Made by a program: the position numbers and the translations under genes. DNA of 64,000 nucleotides from Corynebacterium nuruki S6-4 (GTDB taxonomy: Bacteria > Actinomycetota > Actinomycetes > Mycobacteriales > Mycobacteriaceae). Shown here piece by piece: positions 1-9,586 of the stretch. The first letter of the stretch is position 1, and every line of letters starts with the position of its first letter. The notes under the pieces are model-generated. The model was not told the origin of the DNA. It was given only the letters and a program-made list of their open reading frames with translations, and made no database searches. Where the stretch lies: contig NZ_CP042429.1 of the NCBI RefSeq assembly GCF_007970465.1, forward strand, positions 2,976,001 through 3,040,000, in the 5' to 3' direction.

Positions 1-533
1 TGATCTACGAGGCGTCCCGGACGCTTCCGGTCGAGACGTTCGACGTGCAGACCCCGGTCGCCGTCGCCGACGGACAGCGGCTGCAGGACCCGCCGATCAT
101 CGTGCCGATCATCCGCGCCGGCCTCGGCATGGTGGATCCGGCCCTGTCGATGATCCCGGACGCGCAGGTCGGCTTCATCGGTATGGCCCGTGACGAGCAG
201 ACCCACGAACCGGTCCCGTACCTGGAGGCCCTGCCCGAGGACCTCACCGGACGCACCGTCTTCCTCGTCGACCCGATGCTCGCCACCGGCGGATCACTGC
301 TCCACGCGCTGCGCCTGCTGGCCGGCCGGGGCGCCACCGACATCACCGTGGTCTGCATGGTCTCCGCGGTGCCGGGGGTCGAGGCGGTCCGGAATTCCGG
401 GCTGCCGGTCGGCACCCTGTTCACCGCGACGATCGACCCGTCGCTCAACGAGGACGCCTACATCGTCCCGGGCCTCGGCGACGCCGGCGACCGGCTCTAC
501 GGGCCGCGGAACATCGACCTCGACGACATGTAG
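1..533 (+). CDS. upp: Uracil phosphoribosyltransferase (5' truncated)
   Basis: Pyrimidine salvage enzyme that makes UMP from uracil and PRPP. The reading frame is already open at base 3, so the N-terminus lies outside the window; the gene ends at the TAG at 531-533. The PRPP-binding loop DPMLATGGS and the uracil-binding C-terminal motif [12 protein letters not shown] are both visible, as are [11 protein letters not shown] and [10 protein letters not shown]. All are diagnostic for the family. It converges on the minus-strand membrane gene that follows. A weak inverted repeat (552-558/568-574) at the junction could be a shared terminator, but it has no T-run. Confidence 0.96.
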   Translation, partial: IYEASRTLPVETFDVQTPVAVADGQRLQDPPIIVPIIRAGLGMVDPALSMIPDAQVGFIGMARDEQTHEPVPYLEALPEDLTGRTVFLVDPMLATGGSLLHALRLLAGRGATDITVVCMVSAVPGVEAVRNSGLPVGTLFTATIDPSLNEDAYIVPGLGDAGDRLYGPRNIDLDDM

Positions 534-563
534 CCGGCGACCGTCCACGGCCCTGCCCGGGTC

Positions 564-2228
564 TCAGGGGCAGGCGTCGACCGGGGGGTCGAAGAGTGCG
601 GAGACCGAGAACTGGCCGGTGAGCGTGTACCGGCCGGCTTCCGGGAAGGTCATCGTCGTCCAGTCCGTGTCCTCACCGCCGGCGATGCAGGCCGCCGACG
701 GCTCCGTGGGGCTGGTGGACATGGCAGCACCGGTGGGGCCGGTGGCACCGGTGGTTGCGGTGGGGGTCGCCTGCCCGTCGTCCCGGACGGCGGTGAGGTA
801 CCGGTTGGGGCGGATACGGATCTGGTGGGGCCGGTCGACGGCGTCCTGCGGGACGTCGACGACCATCTCGGCGGGGGAACTGGTCACCAGCTGCAACGGG
901 GCGGGCACGATCGTCGTCGGATCGGTGACCTCGTAGAGCGTCCAGTCGGGGTTCGACCACCGTGGGGTGAGGTAGGGCAGCCCGGCGCCGACCAGGTCAG
1001 CCTCGTCCTGCTGCTGCCGGATCGGGTCGGCGGCGACGGCGACGTAGGCCACGGCGTTGTCGGCCAACCAGGTTCCGTAGGACGTGGCGTCCAGGGAGTC
1101 CCGCTCGTAGAACACCGGGTTGTAGCGCATGTCGGACTGGTTCTCCCAGCCGCGCGCCAGCGGCACGGACTCGGTGAGCAGGTGACTGCCGGCATGGGTG
1201 CCGGTATCGACGAGTTCCACCCGGTGGTTGTCGATCCGGCCCTCGTCGACGAGCGTGTCGAGCTGTTCGGTGAGCGGAGTGTAGCGGAACTCCTCGTCGG
1301 TGTCGGCGACGGTCACCTGGTCGTAGAGTGCGACGAACAGGGCGTAGACGAGCGCGGGGGACAGCAGCAGTGCCAGCACCTTCGGCGAACGCAACGACCA
1401 GAACAGCACCACGCACGGCAGCACGAGGTAGAAGAACCGGCTGAGATTGGCGCCGACCCCGGTGGGGATGATGAACAGCACCACCGCGGCGGCCATGGCA
1501 ACCGGGGCGATCCACCGGGCGGGCAGGACGCGGGTGTGCGCCGGACGCCACAGGGCCACGGTCGCGCCGACGCCGATGACCAGCGACCAGGCCAGCGTGG
1601 TCCACACGTACGGCTGCACCCCGGGCGCCCCGAACAGGAACGAGGGGGCCAGCACCCCCAGTGCCGCACCCGCCAGGGCCCACCACAGGGCCGGGGAACG
1701 GTAGCTGCGGAAGAACAGGAACGGCAGGGCGATGATCCCGGCGAAGGCGGGGACCAGGGCGCTGGCCAGCCCGGCGACGACCAGCAGGACCGCGCCGACG
1801 ACGGGGCGTCCCCGCTGGAACACCCACAACCCGACCATCGCGACCGCCGCGCCGACCGCGAAGGTGACCCGGCCCGAGAACATGTTGAGCACCGCCGCCA
1901 GCGACACCGCCCACATCATCAGGGTCGGGTGGGCGGCGGTGCGGGAGACCGGGTAGGACAGCGCGGCGACGAGGACCGTGGCCAGGCACAGCAGCGGCAG
2001 GGAACCGACGGCGGAGGTCAGCGGCGGGACGAGCAGCGAGTAGCTGCCCGGCGCCACACCACCGAACCAGCTGAACCAGTAGCTCACGCCCACCCCGGAC
2101 CGGTTGGCGGACTCCCGCGCCAGCGCGGCCTGCAGGTCGCGCATCGGCGGGTCGAGCACGAGGATCACCACGGCGGCCACGGTGGTGAGGACCACCGGGA
2201 GCCACGGGATCCAGGGCAGGCGTCGCAT
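564..2228 (-). CDS. Polytopic membrane protein with extracytoplasmic C-terminal domain
   Basis: About 554 residues. The ATG at 2228 overlaps the TGA of the upstream mutase by one base (TGATG), which fixes the start and suggests translational coupling. The N-terminus ([16 protein letters not shown]) is a signal-anchor. Roughly ten hydrophobic segments follow up to about residue 310. The last ~220 residues are hydrophilic and end in a Thr/Ala/Pro-rich stretch. The layout resembles YfhO-like or GT-C-like integral membrane proteins of the cell envelope, but no catalytic motif was recognised. Its place beside a phosphohexomutase fits a role in envelope sugars; that is inference. Confidence 0.72.
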   Translation of the reverse strand: MRRLPWIPWLPVVLTTVAAVVILVLDPPMRDLQAALARESANRSGVGVSYWFSWFGGVAPGSYSLLVPPLTSAVGSLPLLCLATVLVAALSYPVSRTAAHPTLMMWAVSLAAVLNMFSGRVTFAVGAAVAMVGLWVFQRGRPVVGAVLLVVAGLASALVPAFAGIIALPFLFFRSYRSPALWWALAGAALGVLAPSFLFGAPGVQPYVWTTLAWSLVIGVGATVALWRPAHTRVLPARWIAPVAMAAAVVLFIIPTGVGANLSRFFYLVLPCVVLFWSLRSPKVLALLLSPALVYALFVALYDQVTVADTDEEFRYTPLTEQLDTLVDEGRIDNHRVELVDTGTHAGSHLLTESVPLARGWENQSDMRYNPVFYERDSLDATSYGTWLADNAVAYVAVAADPIRQQQDEADLVGAGLPYLTPRWSNPDWTLYEVTDPTTIVPAPLQLVTSSPAEMVVDVPQDAVDRPHQIRIRPNRYLTAVRDDGQATPTATTGATGPTGAAMSTSPTEPSAACIAGGEDTDWTTMTFPEAGRYTLTGQFSVSALFDPPVDACP

Positions 2229-3823
2229 CAGGCGGTGAGCCTCCGCACGGTGTCGGTGAGCTCCGAGAGTGCGCTCTCCACCGCCGCGGCGGTGGCACCG
2301 CCGGCCGCTCCGGCGACCTGGAGGTAGAACTTGGCCTTCGGCTCGGTGCCGGAGGGCCGGACCACGACACGGTGGGCCAGGTCGCCGACGGTCCACCGCA
2401 GCCGGAAACCACCGGTGAGATCGGCAGCGTCAGCAGCGTCAGTACCGCCAGCGCCGGTGCCGTCGAGTGCGCTGACCTCGGGCGTCGCCCCGCCGAACAG
2501 GTCGGCCGGTGCCTGCCGCGCCCACTGCGCGACGAGGGCGGACGCCGCCTCCGACGTCGGGAAACGCACCGCGACCTGGGCGGTCCGTACCACCCCGTAG
2601 GTCTCGTCGAGGTCGGCGAGCTCGTCGCGCAGGGTCCGGCCCTGCGCCTTGAGCTCGGCGGCCCAGGCAGCGGTCACCAGCGCGGTGGCGATGCCGTCCT
2701 TGTCCGCCACGACCTGCGGGGCGGGACAGGTGCCGATCGCCTCCTCATAGGCGAAGGCCAGCTCACCGGGGGCGTCGTCGGCGGCGCGGGCCAGATTCTT
2801 GAAACCGGTGAGGGTCTCCCGGTAGTCCCAGCCCTCGGCCGCGGCGATCCGGCCCAGCAGTGACGAGGACACGACCGTCGTCGCCACCACCGGTGCCGGC
2901 GCACCGTCGGCGGCGGTCGCCACCGCCTGTCCGACGACCCGGCGGGCCAGCAGCGGACCGGTCTGGTCGCCGCGCAGCATCCGGTAGCCGTGGGGCGCGG
3001 CCGGGTCCGGGACGCCGACCATGCACCGGTCGGCGTCCGGATCCAGGGCGATGAGCAGATCCGGACGGTCCTCCGGGGCAGCCCCGGCCGCCTGCTCCAG
3101 CAGCAGGTCACAGGTCCCCGGCTCCTCCGGGTTGGGGAACTCCACGGTGGGGAACTCCGGGTCCGGCCACCGCTGGGCGGCGACGACGGCGGGCTCCTGG
3201 AACCCCGCCTCCCGCAGCGCCTGCTCCAGCGCGGTGCCGCCCACCCCGTGCAGCGGCGTGTAGAGGACGCGCAGGGCGCGGCGTGCGGCCAGGACATGCC
3301 CGTCGCCGCTGGTCACCAGGCCCGCCACCGCGCCGACATAGCCGTCGTAGGCGCCGAGGTCGAGGTGCACGTCGGTGCTGCGGTGGATCTGCGGCGCCGC
3401 CGGCTGGGCGGCGATGAGCTCCTCGATCTCCCGGTCAGCCGGGCTGACCAGCTGGGACCCGCCCGCGAGGTAGAGCTTGTAGCCGTTGTCGCCCTTCGGA
3501 TTGTGGCTCGCGGTGATCTGGACGCCCGCGTCGAAACCACGGTCGCGCACCAGCCACGCCAAGGTGGGGGTCGGGGCCGGCCGTGCGATGAGCGTGACGC
3601 GGCACCCTGCCCCCGCAAACGTCTCGGCGGCCGCCCGGGCCATCGAGTGGGAACCGTAGCGGGAGTCGTAGCCGACCGCGACAGCGGGACTGTCCCCGCA
3701 GGATTCCTGCCGGGACAGCCAGGCCGCCACACCCGCGGACGTGCGGGTGACGGTCGGGACATTCATGTGGTCCTCCCCGGGGCCGACGGGGGCACGCAGA
3801 CCGGCGGTACCGAAGGCGATCAC
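2228..3823 (-). CDS. pmmB: Phosphomannomutase/phosphoglucomutase (PmmB-like)
   Basis: Alpha-D-phosphohexomutase of 531 residues that interconverts hexose 1- and 6-phosphates. Visible motifs are the catalytic phosphoserine loop [15 protein letters not shown], the Mg-binding loop DPDADRCMV and the phosphate-binding [13 protein letters not shown] near the C-terminus. The start is a GTG whose last bases overlap the TGA of the purine phosphorylase gene (GTGA). The protein begins directly at [10 protein letters not shown] and so lacks the ~40-residue helical lead-in that many PgmB/PmmB relatives carry. A second paralogue, pmmA, is at 56.9 kb. Together they would supply mannose-1-P and glucose-1-P for glycans. 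Confidence 0.9.
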   Translation of the reverse strand: MIAFGTAGLRAPVGPGEDHMNVPTVTRTSAGVAAWLSRQESCGDSPAVAVGYDSRYGSHSMARAAAETFAGAGCRVTLIARPAPTPTLAWLVRDRGFDAGVQITASHNPKGDNGYKLYLAGGSQLVSPADREIEELIAAQPAAPQIHRSTDVHLDLGAYDGYVGAVAGLVTSGDGHVLAARRALRVLYTPLHGVGGTALEQALREAGFQEPAVVAAQRWPDPEFPTVEFPNPEEPGTCDLLLEQAAGAAPEDRPDLLIALDPDADRCMVGVPDPAAPHGYRMLRGDQTGPLLARRVVGQAVATAADGAPAPVVATTVVSSSLLGRIAAAEGWDYRETLTGFKNLARAADDAPGELAFAYEEAIGTCPAPQVVADKDGIATALVTAAWAAELKAQGRTLRDELADLDETYGVVRTAQVAVRFPTSEAASALVAQWARQAPADLFGGATPEVSALDGTGAGGTDAADAADLTGGFRLRWTVGDLAHRVVVRPSGTEPKAKFYLQVAGAAGGATAAAVESALSELTDTVRRLTA

Positions 3824-4650
3824 AGTGCACCCACCAGCTCCCGCAGCAGCGTGCCCATCTCACCGGCCGAGGCCTTCCCGGCGGCGAGCACCTCCTCATG
3901 GTCCAGCGGTTCGCCGGTCACCCCGGCGGCCAGGTTCGTCACCAGGGAGATCCCGAGGACCTCCATCCCGGCGGCGCGCGCGGCGATCGTCTCGTACACC
4001 GTCGACATCCCCACCAGCCCGGCACCGAGGGTGCCGAGCATGGCGATCTCCGCGGGAGTCTCGTACTGCGGCCCGGGCATCATCGCGTAGACCGCCTCCC
4101 GGATCCCGGGGCGCAGTCCGGCGACCAGCTCGCGCAGCCGCGGCGAGTAGGCGTCCACCATATTCACGAAGTCCGCGCCGACCAGCGGGGACCGCATCGT
4201 CATGTTGAGGTGGTCACTGATGAGCACCGGCTCGCCGACACTCATCCCCTCGGTCAGTCCGCCGGCGGCGTTGGTCAGCACGACCGTGCCCGCCCCGGCG
4301 GCCGCGGCGGTGCGCACCGCGTGGACGGTGCGCCACAGCGGGTGCCCCTCGTAGCCGTGGGTGCGCCCCAGCAGCACCAGGACGCGGCGCCCGGCGAGCT
4401 CGAGGCTGCGCACCGTCCCGCCGTGGCCCTCGGCGGTGGGCGGGAGGAAACCGGGGAGGTCGGCCATCGGGAACTCGGTCACCTCGCGTCCCTCACACAG
4501 CACGTCGGCGGCGGGACGCCACCCCGAGCCGAGCACCACCGCGACATCGTGGGCGTCCCGACCGGTGCGTTGCGCCAGTGCGGACGCCGCCTGCTCCGCC
4601 AGCACCGCCGGCGGGGTCTCTGCAGATTCAGCCTGTGACAAGTCAGCCAT
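3820..4650 (-). CDS. punA: Purine nucleoside phosphorylase
   Basis: Trimeric class I purine nucleoside phosphorylase, 276 residues, releasing purine bases from (deoxy)inosine/guanosine with phosphate. Motifs are [12 protein letters not shown] (phosphate site), [31 protein letters not shown] and [12 protein letters not shown]. The ATG at 4650 is preceded by TATGCT six bases upstream, so the mRNA is probably leaderless and longer in-frame extensions are unlikely. Its stop overlaps the GTG of the mutase gene downstream. It is divergent from the amidohydrolase at 4739. With upp nearby it forms a nucleobase-salvage group. Confidence 0.94.
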   Translation of the reverse strand: MADLSQAESAETPPAVLAEQAASALAQRTGRDAHDVAVVLGSGWRPAADVLCEGREVTEFPMADLPGFLPPTAEGHGGTVRSLELAGRRVLVLLGRTHGYEGHPLWRTVHAVRTAAAAGAGTVVLTNAAGGLTEGMSVGEPVLISDHLNMTMRSPLVGADFVNMVDAYSPRLRELVAGLRPGIREAVYAMMPGPQYETPAEIAMLGTLGAGLVGMSTVYETIAARAAGMEVLGISLVTNLAAGVTGEPLDHEEVLAAGKASAGEMGTLLRELVGAL

Positions 4651-4656
4651 GGCACC

Positions 4657-4691
4657 AGCATAAGGGCGCCACCGGACAGTACGGCTAGGAT
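4657..4691. promoter_or_regulatory. Divergent promoter region between punA and the amidohydrolase
   Basis: The 88-bp gap holds TATGCT (4662-4657, minus strand), six bases before the punA ATG, and TAGGAT (4686-4691, plus strand) facing the amidohydrolase. Both are good -10 elements. An AAGGAG ribosome-binding site lies at about 4723-4728 for the plus-strand gene, so that transcript has a leader while punA appears leaderless. No clear -35 was found for either. Confidence 0.5.
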
Positions 4692-4738
4692 GGTCGGGAA
4701 ACCCCCGGACCATCACCTCTACAAGGAGCGCCACACCC

Positions 4739-5941
4739 GTGAGCACCGCCGTCACCGTCGCCGCGTCCGTCACCGACTGGATCGCCGACAACAGGGACCC
4801 GGTGATCAGCTGGCGGCGTCACCTCCACGCGCACCCGGAACTGTCCCACAAGGAATTCGCCACCACCGACTTCATCGTCGGGAAGCTGACCGAGGCCGGG
4901 CTGGAACCGCACCGGTTCCCCGGCACCGGCTGCATGGTCGACATCGGCGGCCGCGGTGACCTGGCGGACGCCCCGGCGATCGCCTTCCGCGGTGACATCG
5001 ACGCGCTGCCGGTCACCGAGGTCACCGGCCTCGACTTCGCCTCGGAGAACCCGGGGGTGATGCACGCCTGCGGCCACGACATCCACACCACCGTGCTCCT
5101 CGCCCTCGCCTGCGCGCTCGCCGACTACGACCGGACCTACGGCCTGGACCAGCGGGTCCGCTGCATTTTCCAGCCGGCCGAGGAAGTCGTCGACGGCGGT
5201 GCCCCCGACGTCATCCGCGCCGGGGCGCTGGCCGGGGTGAGCCACATCTTCGCCGTGCACGCCGAACCGAAACTGCGTGCCGGACAGGTCGGGGTGAAGA
5301 CCGGGGCGATCACCTCGGCCACCGACATCGTCGAGGTGACCGTGAAGGGCCCGGGCGGGCACACCTCGCGGCCGCACCTGACCGCCGACGTCATCTACGC
5401 CGTCGGACTGCTCATCACCCAGCTGCCCGGACTGCTGTCCCGACGGGTCGACCCGCGGACCGGGACCGTCCTGACGTTCGGGGCGGTCAGTGGTGGGGCG
5501 GCCTTCAACGCGATCCCGCAGGAGGCCTCACTGCTCGGCACGCTGCGGACCGGCAGTCCGACGGTGTGGCGGGAACTGGAGGCGCTGTTCCCCGAACTGG
5601 TGGAGCAGATCCTCGCCCCGACCGGGGCGACCGCCGAGATCCGGCACGACAAGGGCGTCCCGCCGGTGACCAACGACGACGCCTGCACCGCGCTGATGGC
5701 GCAGGCCGTCAAGGACGTCGACCCGCATGCCCTGCAGGAGGCGCCGCAGTCCAGCGGCGGCGAGGACTTCAGCTGGTACCTGGAGCACGTGCCGGGGGCC
5801 ATGGCCCGGCTCGGGGCGTGGAACGGGCAGGGCGAGAAGGCGGACCTGCACCAGGCCGACATCATCTTCGACGAGAACTGCATCGCGGTCGGGGTCCGGC
5901 TGTTCGCCGGGGTCATCGACGAGTTCCGTCAGGTCCGGTAG
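4739..5941 (+). CDS. M20-family amidohydrolase/aminoacylase
   Basis: Cytoplasmic zinc peptidase of family M20D, 400 residues, cleaving N-acyl amino acids or related amides. Visible motifs: [34 protein letters not shown] (metal ligands), FQPAEE (catalytic Glu) and [16 protein letters not shown] (C-terminal metal ligand). The start is a GTG preceded by AAGGAG with a 10-nt spacer. The fold matches corynebacterial AmiA and N-acyl-glutamine aminoacylase proteins; the substrate cannot be told from sequence. It is transcribed alone and converges on the DUF1707 gene. Confidence 0.9.
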   Translation: MSTAVTVAASVTDWIADNRDPVISWRRHLHAHPELSHKEFATTDFIVGKLTEAGLEPHRFPGTGCMVDIGGRGDLADAPAIAFRGDIDALPVTEVTGLDFASENPGVMHACGHDIHTTVLLALACALADYDRTYGLDQRVRCIFQPAEEVVDGGAPDVIRAGALAGVSHIFAVHAEPKLRAGQVGVKTGAITSATDIVEVTVKGPGGHTSRPHLTADVIYAVGLLITQLPGLLSRRVDPRTGTVLTFGAVSGGAAFNAIPQEASLLGTLRTGSPTVWRELEALFPELVEQILAPTGATAEIRHDKGVPPVTNDDACTALMAQAVKDVDPHALQEAPQSSGGEDFSWYLEHVPGAMARLGAWNGQGEKADLHQADIIFDENCIAVGVRLFAGVIDEFRQVR

Positions 5942-5958
5942 CCGGCCGGTCCCGTCAG

Positions 5959-6654
5959 CTACCGGCGGCGCCGCTGGTCCCGCAGCCGGTCCCGGGCCTT
6001 CTTCACGGCGTCCGATCCGGTGGCGGTGGTACGCCCCAGCAGGCGCTGTGCGGCGTCCATCGCGTCGGTCGTCAACTCCGTCTGCCTGATCCGCCGCTCG
6101 GCCTTCTTCTGCTCCAGCTGCAGGCGCTGCTCCTGCCGGATCCGCTTCACCCGGGCCCGCTCCAGCGCAGCCGGCGAGGGCGTGTGCCAGGACCGCGGGC
6201 CGATCTTCAGCACGTACAGCAGCACCGCCACCGCCGGAATGATGAACAGCGGCAGCCCGTTGCCCACGACGATGGACGCCACCCACGTGCCGATCACCGT
6301 CAGCGCCATGACCGCGGCCCGCGGTCGGGCCCCACGGTTGTGCTGCTCGGCGAGCTCCCCGGCAGAGTAGACGGCCATGTCGGAGCCGTACGGTCCGGCG
6401 GCACCCTGCTGGTCAGGCAGCACCGGGAGGTCGGTGAACAGGGCGTCCAGCTCCCCGCGGGTCGTGGCGGCCGCGGCCCGGCGGGCCCGGTCGTCGTACT
6501 CGGAGACCGTGAGCCGCCCGTCGGCGAAGTGCACCCCCAGCAGCGACATGGCCGACCCCCGTTCGGTGTCCCCGACACGCAGCCGGTCCCCGCCACCGTC
6601 GGCAGGGTCGGCAGGGCCGGTGGAACCGTGTGGACCGGCAGGGGGAGTAGTCAT
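5959..6654 (-). CDS. DUF1707 membrane protein
   Basis: 231 residues. After a Gly/Pro-rich N-terminus comes the DUF1707 signature RVGDTERG...LGVHFADGRLTVSEYDDR (about residues 26-75), a short domain often found at the N-terminus of actinobacterial membrane proteins. Two hydrophobic segments follow (about residues 130-165), then a basic, charged C-terminal tail likely to be cytoplasmic. TATACT lies eight bases upstream of the ATG (6668-6663), a near-perfect -10 suggesting a leaderless transcript. Function unknown. Confidence 0.8.
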   Translation of the reverse strand: MTTPPAGPHGSTGPADPADGGGDRLRVGDTERGSAMSLLGVHFADGRLTVSEYDDRARRAAAATTRGELDALFTDLPVLPDQQGAAGPYGSDMAVYSAGELAEQHNRGARPRAAVMALTVIGTWVASIVVGNGLPLFIIPAVAVLLYVLKIGPRSWHTPSPAALERARVKRIRQEQRLQLEQKKAERRIRQTELTTDAMDAAQRLLGRTTATGSDAVKKARDRLRDQRRRR

Positions 6655-6678
6655 ACCGTCCCAGTATACCCCGGGGAG

Positions 6679-7941
6679 TCACCTGCCCCCGGGGGCCGCG
6701 ATGAGGACCGCCGACCCCAGCAACGCGCACAGCCGCAGCGCCAGGGACAGTTCCGCGGCGGTCCGCTGCGGCCGTTCCGGCAGCAGCTCCTGTGCCTGGC
6801 CGATCCGGTACTTCACCGTGTTGCGGTGCAGCGTCATCGCCTCACCGGTGCGGGTGTAGCTGCTGCCGGTCTCCAGGAACCGGGAGCAGGTCTCCCGCAG
6901 CCGCGCCGCTGTCGGGGTCTGCTCCGCCAGCCCGCCGAGCTCCTCGGCCACCCACCGCCGGATCTCCGGCATGTCCGAGGTGAGCAGGGACGCCAGGGCG
7001 ACCCCCGGACCGTCGTAGCTCAGCGGCACCGGATCCTCGACGACCGCGGTGCGGGCCACCCGCTCCGCGGCGAGCGCCTGCCGGTGCGACCGTCGGAACC
7101 CCTCACGGCCGGACGCCGGCGCGCCGAAGGCGATCCGCGCGGCCGGCAACCCGGCCAGGAGCCCGGACGCCCCGGCCACCGGGTCATCGTCCCGGACACT
7201 GAACCACACCCAGGCCGTGCCCCGGTCCACCGCGGTGAACAGTGTGGGGCCCGCGAACCCCGCGCCGCGCGCTATCCGCCGCACCTGTTCGGCAAGCTGC
7301 GTGGTGTAGTCCACCGCCGGATTGGCCCGGTCGATCCACAGCACCGCGGCGCGGTGCCGCTGGTCCAGGCGGTACTGTGCCGTGTGCTCGAAGGCCCGGT
7401 CGGTGACCTCCGCCCCGGCGAGGACCTCCCGGATCAGGGACGCGGTGGCGGAGGCACTGTAGTCCCGGATCCGGCGGGACTCCGTCTCGTAGGCGGTGAG
7501 GATCTCCCCGCTCATCCAGTCGATGTAGCTGTGGAGGAACCCGTCCATGTGGTGCAGGATCTCCAGCTTGTCCCGGGACGGACAGTCCATGTCGCGGATG
7601 ATGCCGAAGATCTCCCGTCGGCCGCCCTCCGACCCGAGGTGGTAGGCGCGGCGGAGCTGGTCGGCGGGGATGCCCCGTTCCGCCAGCCGGTGGGCGTACC
7701 GGATCGCCGCGCTGCTGGGGCGGGCCTCGTCGACCGGGATACCGTTGCGCAGCAGCTGGCTGATGGTCTCGAGATTCCCCTCGACGCTGGACACGAGGAT
7801 GTCGTGGATGTCGGCCCCGCCCAGGGGCGGTTCCTTCTCGATGATGAGGTCGGTCATCGCCCGGGCCACCTCCGGAAACCGCCGGTGGACCTCCTCGCCG
7901 ATGTGCACGAAGGCGGCCGGGACGGGATCGGTCCCGGTCAT
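6679..7941 (-). CDS. PucR-family transcriptional regulator
   Basis: 420 residues. The C-terminal PucR helix-turn-helix is clear: SSYTRTGEAMTLHRNTVKYR, followed by IGQAQELL. The middle part resembles the GGDEF-like regulatory segment of the CdaR/PucR group. The ATG at 7941 overlaps the TGA of the oxidoreductase gene (ATGA); in-frame sequence further upstream lies inside that gene and is not favoured. Operonic overlap suggests it regulates the oxidoreductase or responds to its substrate. The effector is unknown. Confidence 0.86.
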   Translation of the reverse strand: MTGTDPVPAAFVHIGEEVHRRFPEVARAMTDLIIEKEPPLGGADIHDILVSSVEGNLETISQLLRNGIPVDEARPSSAAIRYAHRLAERGIPADQLRRAYHLGSEGGRREIFGIIRDMDCPSRDKLEILHHMDGFLHSYIDWMSGEILTAYETESRRIRDYSASATASLIREVLAGAEVTDRAFEHTAQYRLDQRHRAAVLWIDRANPAVDYTTQLAEQVRRIARGAGFAGPTLFTAVDRGTAWVWFSVRDDDPVAGASGLLAGLPAARIAFGAPASGREGFRRSHRQALAAERVARTAVVEDPVPLSYDGPGVALASLLTSDMPEIRRWVAEELGGLAEQTPTAARLRETCSRFLETGSSYTRTGEAMTLHRNTVKYRIGQAQELLPERPQRTAAELSLALRLCALLGSAVLIAAPGGR

Positions 7942-9404
7942 GCGGTCAGTCCCAGGTCCCGCAGCGCGGAGCCGGCGGCGTTCCAGCCGCACATGCCGTG
8001 CGCCCCGGCGCCCGGTGGGGTCGCCGCCGAACACAGGTAGATGCCCCGGCCGCTGTCACCGCCGGTGGCACTGCCGCCGGTGCGGTAGGGGTCGAGGGCG
8101 ATCCTCGGCCGGAACAGCAGCTGACGCAGTGAATTCGCGCCGGTGACGATGTCCCCGCCGACGAAGTTGGGGTCCGCGTTCTCGATGTGGGCGACATCCC
8201 ACGAGGTCTGTGCCACGATCCGGTCCCGGAAGCCGGGGGCGAACCGTTCGATCTGGGCGATGACCGCCGCGGTGGCGTCCCCGCGGAATCCGGCGGGGAC
8301 GTGGGCGTAGGTGTCCACCGGGTGGACGCCGTCGACGGCGCGGGAGGGGTCGGCCACCGACTGCTGGGTGACGAGGACGAAGGGCCGGTCCGGCATCCCA
8401 CCCCGGTTGACCTGGCGTTCCGCGGCGGATATTTCGCCGAAGGTGCCGCCGACGTGCACGGTGCCGGCCTGCCGGGAGGGCCGGTGGGTCCAGGGGATCC
8501 CGCCCTCGACGGCGAAGTGTACGGCGAAGGCACCGGGGCCGTGCCGGTAGCGGGACAGGGCGCGGGAGACCGCTGCGGGCATCGCCGGTCCGGCGATCTC
8601 CACGGCGGCGCGCGGTGACGTGTCGAGCATGACGATCCGGGCGTCCGGCACGTCGGCCAGCGACCGTACCCGGACGCCGGTCTCGATCCGGCCACCGAGG
8701 GATTCCAGGGTGTCCGCCATTGCCCGTGCGATCGCCGCGGAACCGCCGACGGCCGCGGGCCAGCCGAAGGTGTGTGCGGCGGTGCCCAGCGCGGTACCGA
8801 TCGCCGAGGACCCGAGGGTGTGGAAGGGCCGGAAGGCGTGGGCGGCCACCCCGCCGAACAGGGCCCGCGCCTGCGGGGTGCGCCACAGTCGGGCGGTGAC
8901 GGCGGCCGGCAGTCCGGCGAACGCTCCGAAATGGGCGAGTTTCAGCGGATGGGTGGGGACGTGGACCATCGGTCGGAGGAAATCCTCGGTGACGTCGGCG
9001 AAGTTCCGCGACAGCGGGCCGAACACGGTGCGCCAGGTGGCGGCGTCCTTCCCGAGGGACGCCGCGGTGCGGTCGACGCTGCGGTAGACGGCTCCGCCCG
9101 GCCCGTCGGCTCTGTCGGTGGCCGGGCCGTCGAGCGGATGGGAGTACTGCACTTCCGGCCAGGCCCAGGACAGGCCGTGTGCGCCGAGATCGACCGAGTG
9201 GGAGAACGCGGTGGCGACGGCCAGCGGGTGGATGGCGGAGCAGTGGTCGTGGACCAGTCCCGGCAGGGTGACCTCTCCGGACCGGGTGCCGCCGCCGATC
9301 TCGTCGGCCGCTTCCAGGACGGTGACCTCCAGTCCCGCGCGGGCGAGGGTCACTGCGGCGGCGAGTCCGTTGGGGCCGCTGCCGACGACAGTTGCTGTGC
9401 TCAT
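7938..9404 (-). CDS. Phytoene-desaturase-like FAD-dependent oxidoreductase
   Basis: 488 residues. The N-terminal dinucleotide-binding fold VVGSGPNGLAAAVTLARAG is followed by VLEAADEIGGGTRS. A C-terminal FAD motif ends in GAGAHGMCGWNAAGSALRDL. This arrangement matches the CrtI/phytoene dehydrogenase-related NAD(P)/FAD proteins common in actinobacteria. No carotenoid genes lie nearby, so a carotenoid role is not supported. It is the first gene of a two-gene operon with the PucR-type regulator. CACACT seven bases before the ATG may be its -10. Confidence 0.87.
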   Translation of the reverse strand: MSTATVVGSGPNGLAAAVTLARAGLEVTVLEAADEIGGGTRSGEVTLPGLVHDHCSAIHPLAVATAFSHSVDLGAHGLSWAWPEVQYSHPLDGPATDRADGPGGAVYRSVDRTAASLGKDAATWRTVFGPLSRNFADVTEDFLRPMVHVPTHPLKLAHFGAFAGLPAAVTARLWRTPQARALFGGVAAHAFRPFHTLGSSAIGTALGTAAHTFGWPAAVGGSAAIARAMADTLESLGGRIETGVRVRSLADVPDARIVMLDTSPRAAVEIAGPAMPAAVSRALSRYRHGPGAFAVHFAVEGGIPWTHRPSRQAGTVHVGGTFGEISAAERQVNRGGMPDRPFVLVTQQSVADPSRAVDGVHPVDTYAHVPAGFRGDATAAVIAQIERFAPGFRDRIVAQTSWDVAHIENADPNFVGGDIVTGANSLRQLLFRPRIALDPYRTGGSATGGDSGRGIYLCSAATPPGAGAHGMCGWNAAGSALRDLGLTA

Positions 9405-9512
9405 GATGGGTAGTGTGTCACTTTCTGGACGCCGGGGTGCCCCGCCCGGCGAAACGGGTGCCGGGCGGGACAGAGGGTCGGGACGGGGGACAGCCGCCGC
9501 CAGCGGATGTGA

Positions 9513-9586
9513 GGTTCACGAACCGAGGTGCCTTTCGGGGACCGGAAAATCGACCTGTCGGTTCGTTCCGCGGGCATCGGGGTCAG
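9513..9586. repeat. 74-bp dispersed repeat, copy 1
   Basis: Same length and alignable without gaps to 26563-26636. It opens with the palindrome GGTTC-AC-GAACC. It also contains CGAACCGA and TCGGTTCG, which are reverse complements and could fold into a long-range hairpin. The core CGACCTGTCGGTTCGTTCC is identical in both copies. The element lies in the 258-bp gap between two minus-strand genes. No coding signal is convincing here. Confidence 0.7.

Noticed and set aside
552..574. CCTGCCC/GGGCAGG inverted repeat after upp as a terminator
   Set aside because: Short stem, no T-run and partly inside the convergent gene; too weak to list as a terminator.
825..2327. A 500-codon plus-strand frame opposite the polytopic membrane gene
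   Set aside because: Very rich in Gly, Arg, Gln and His with no recognisable motif; the minus-strand frame has clear membrane topology and coupling.
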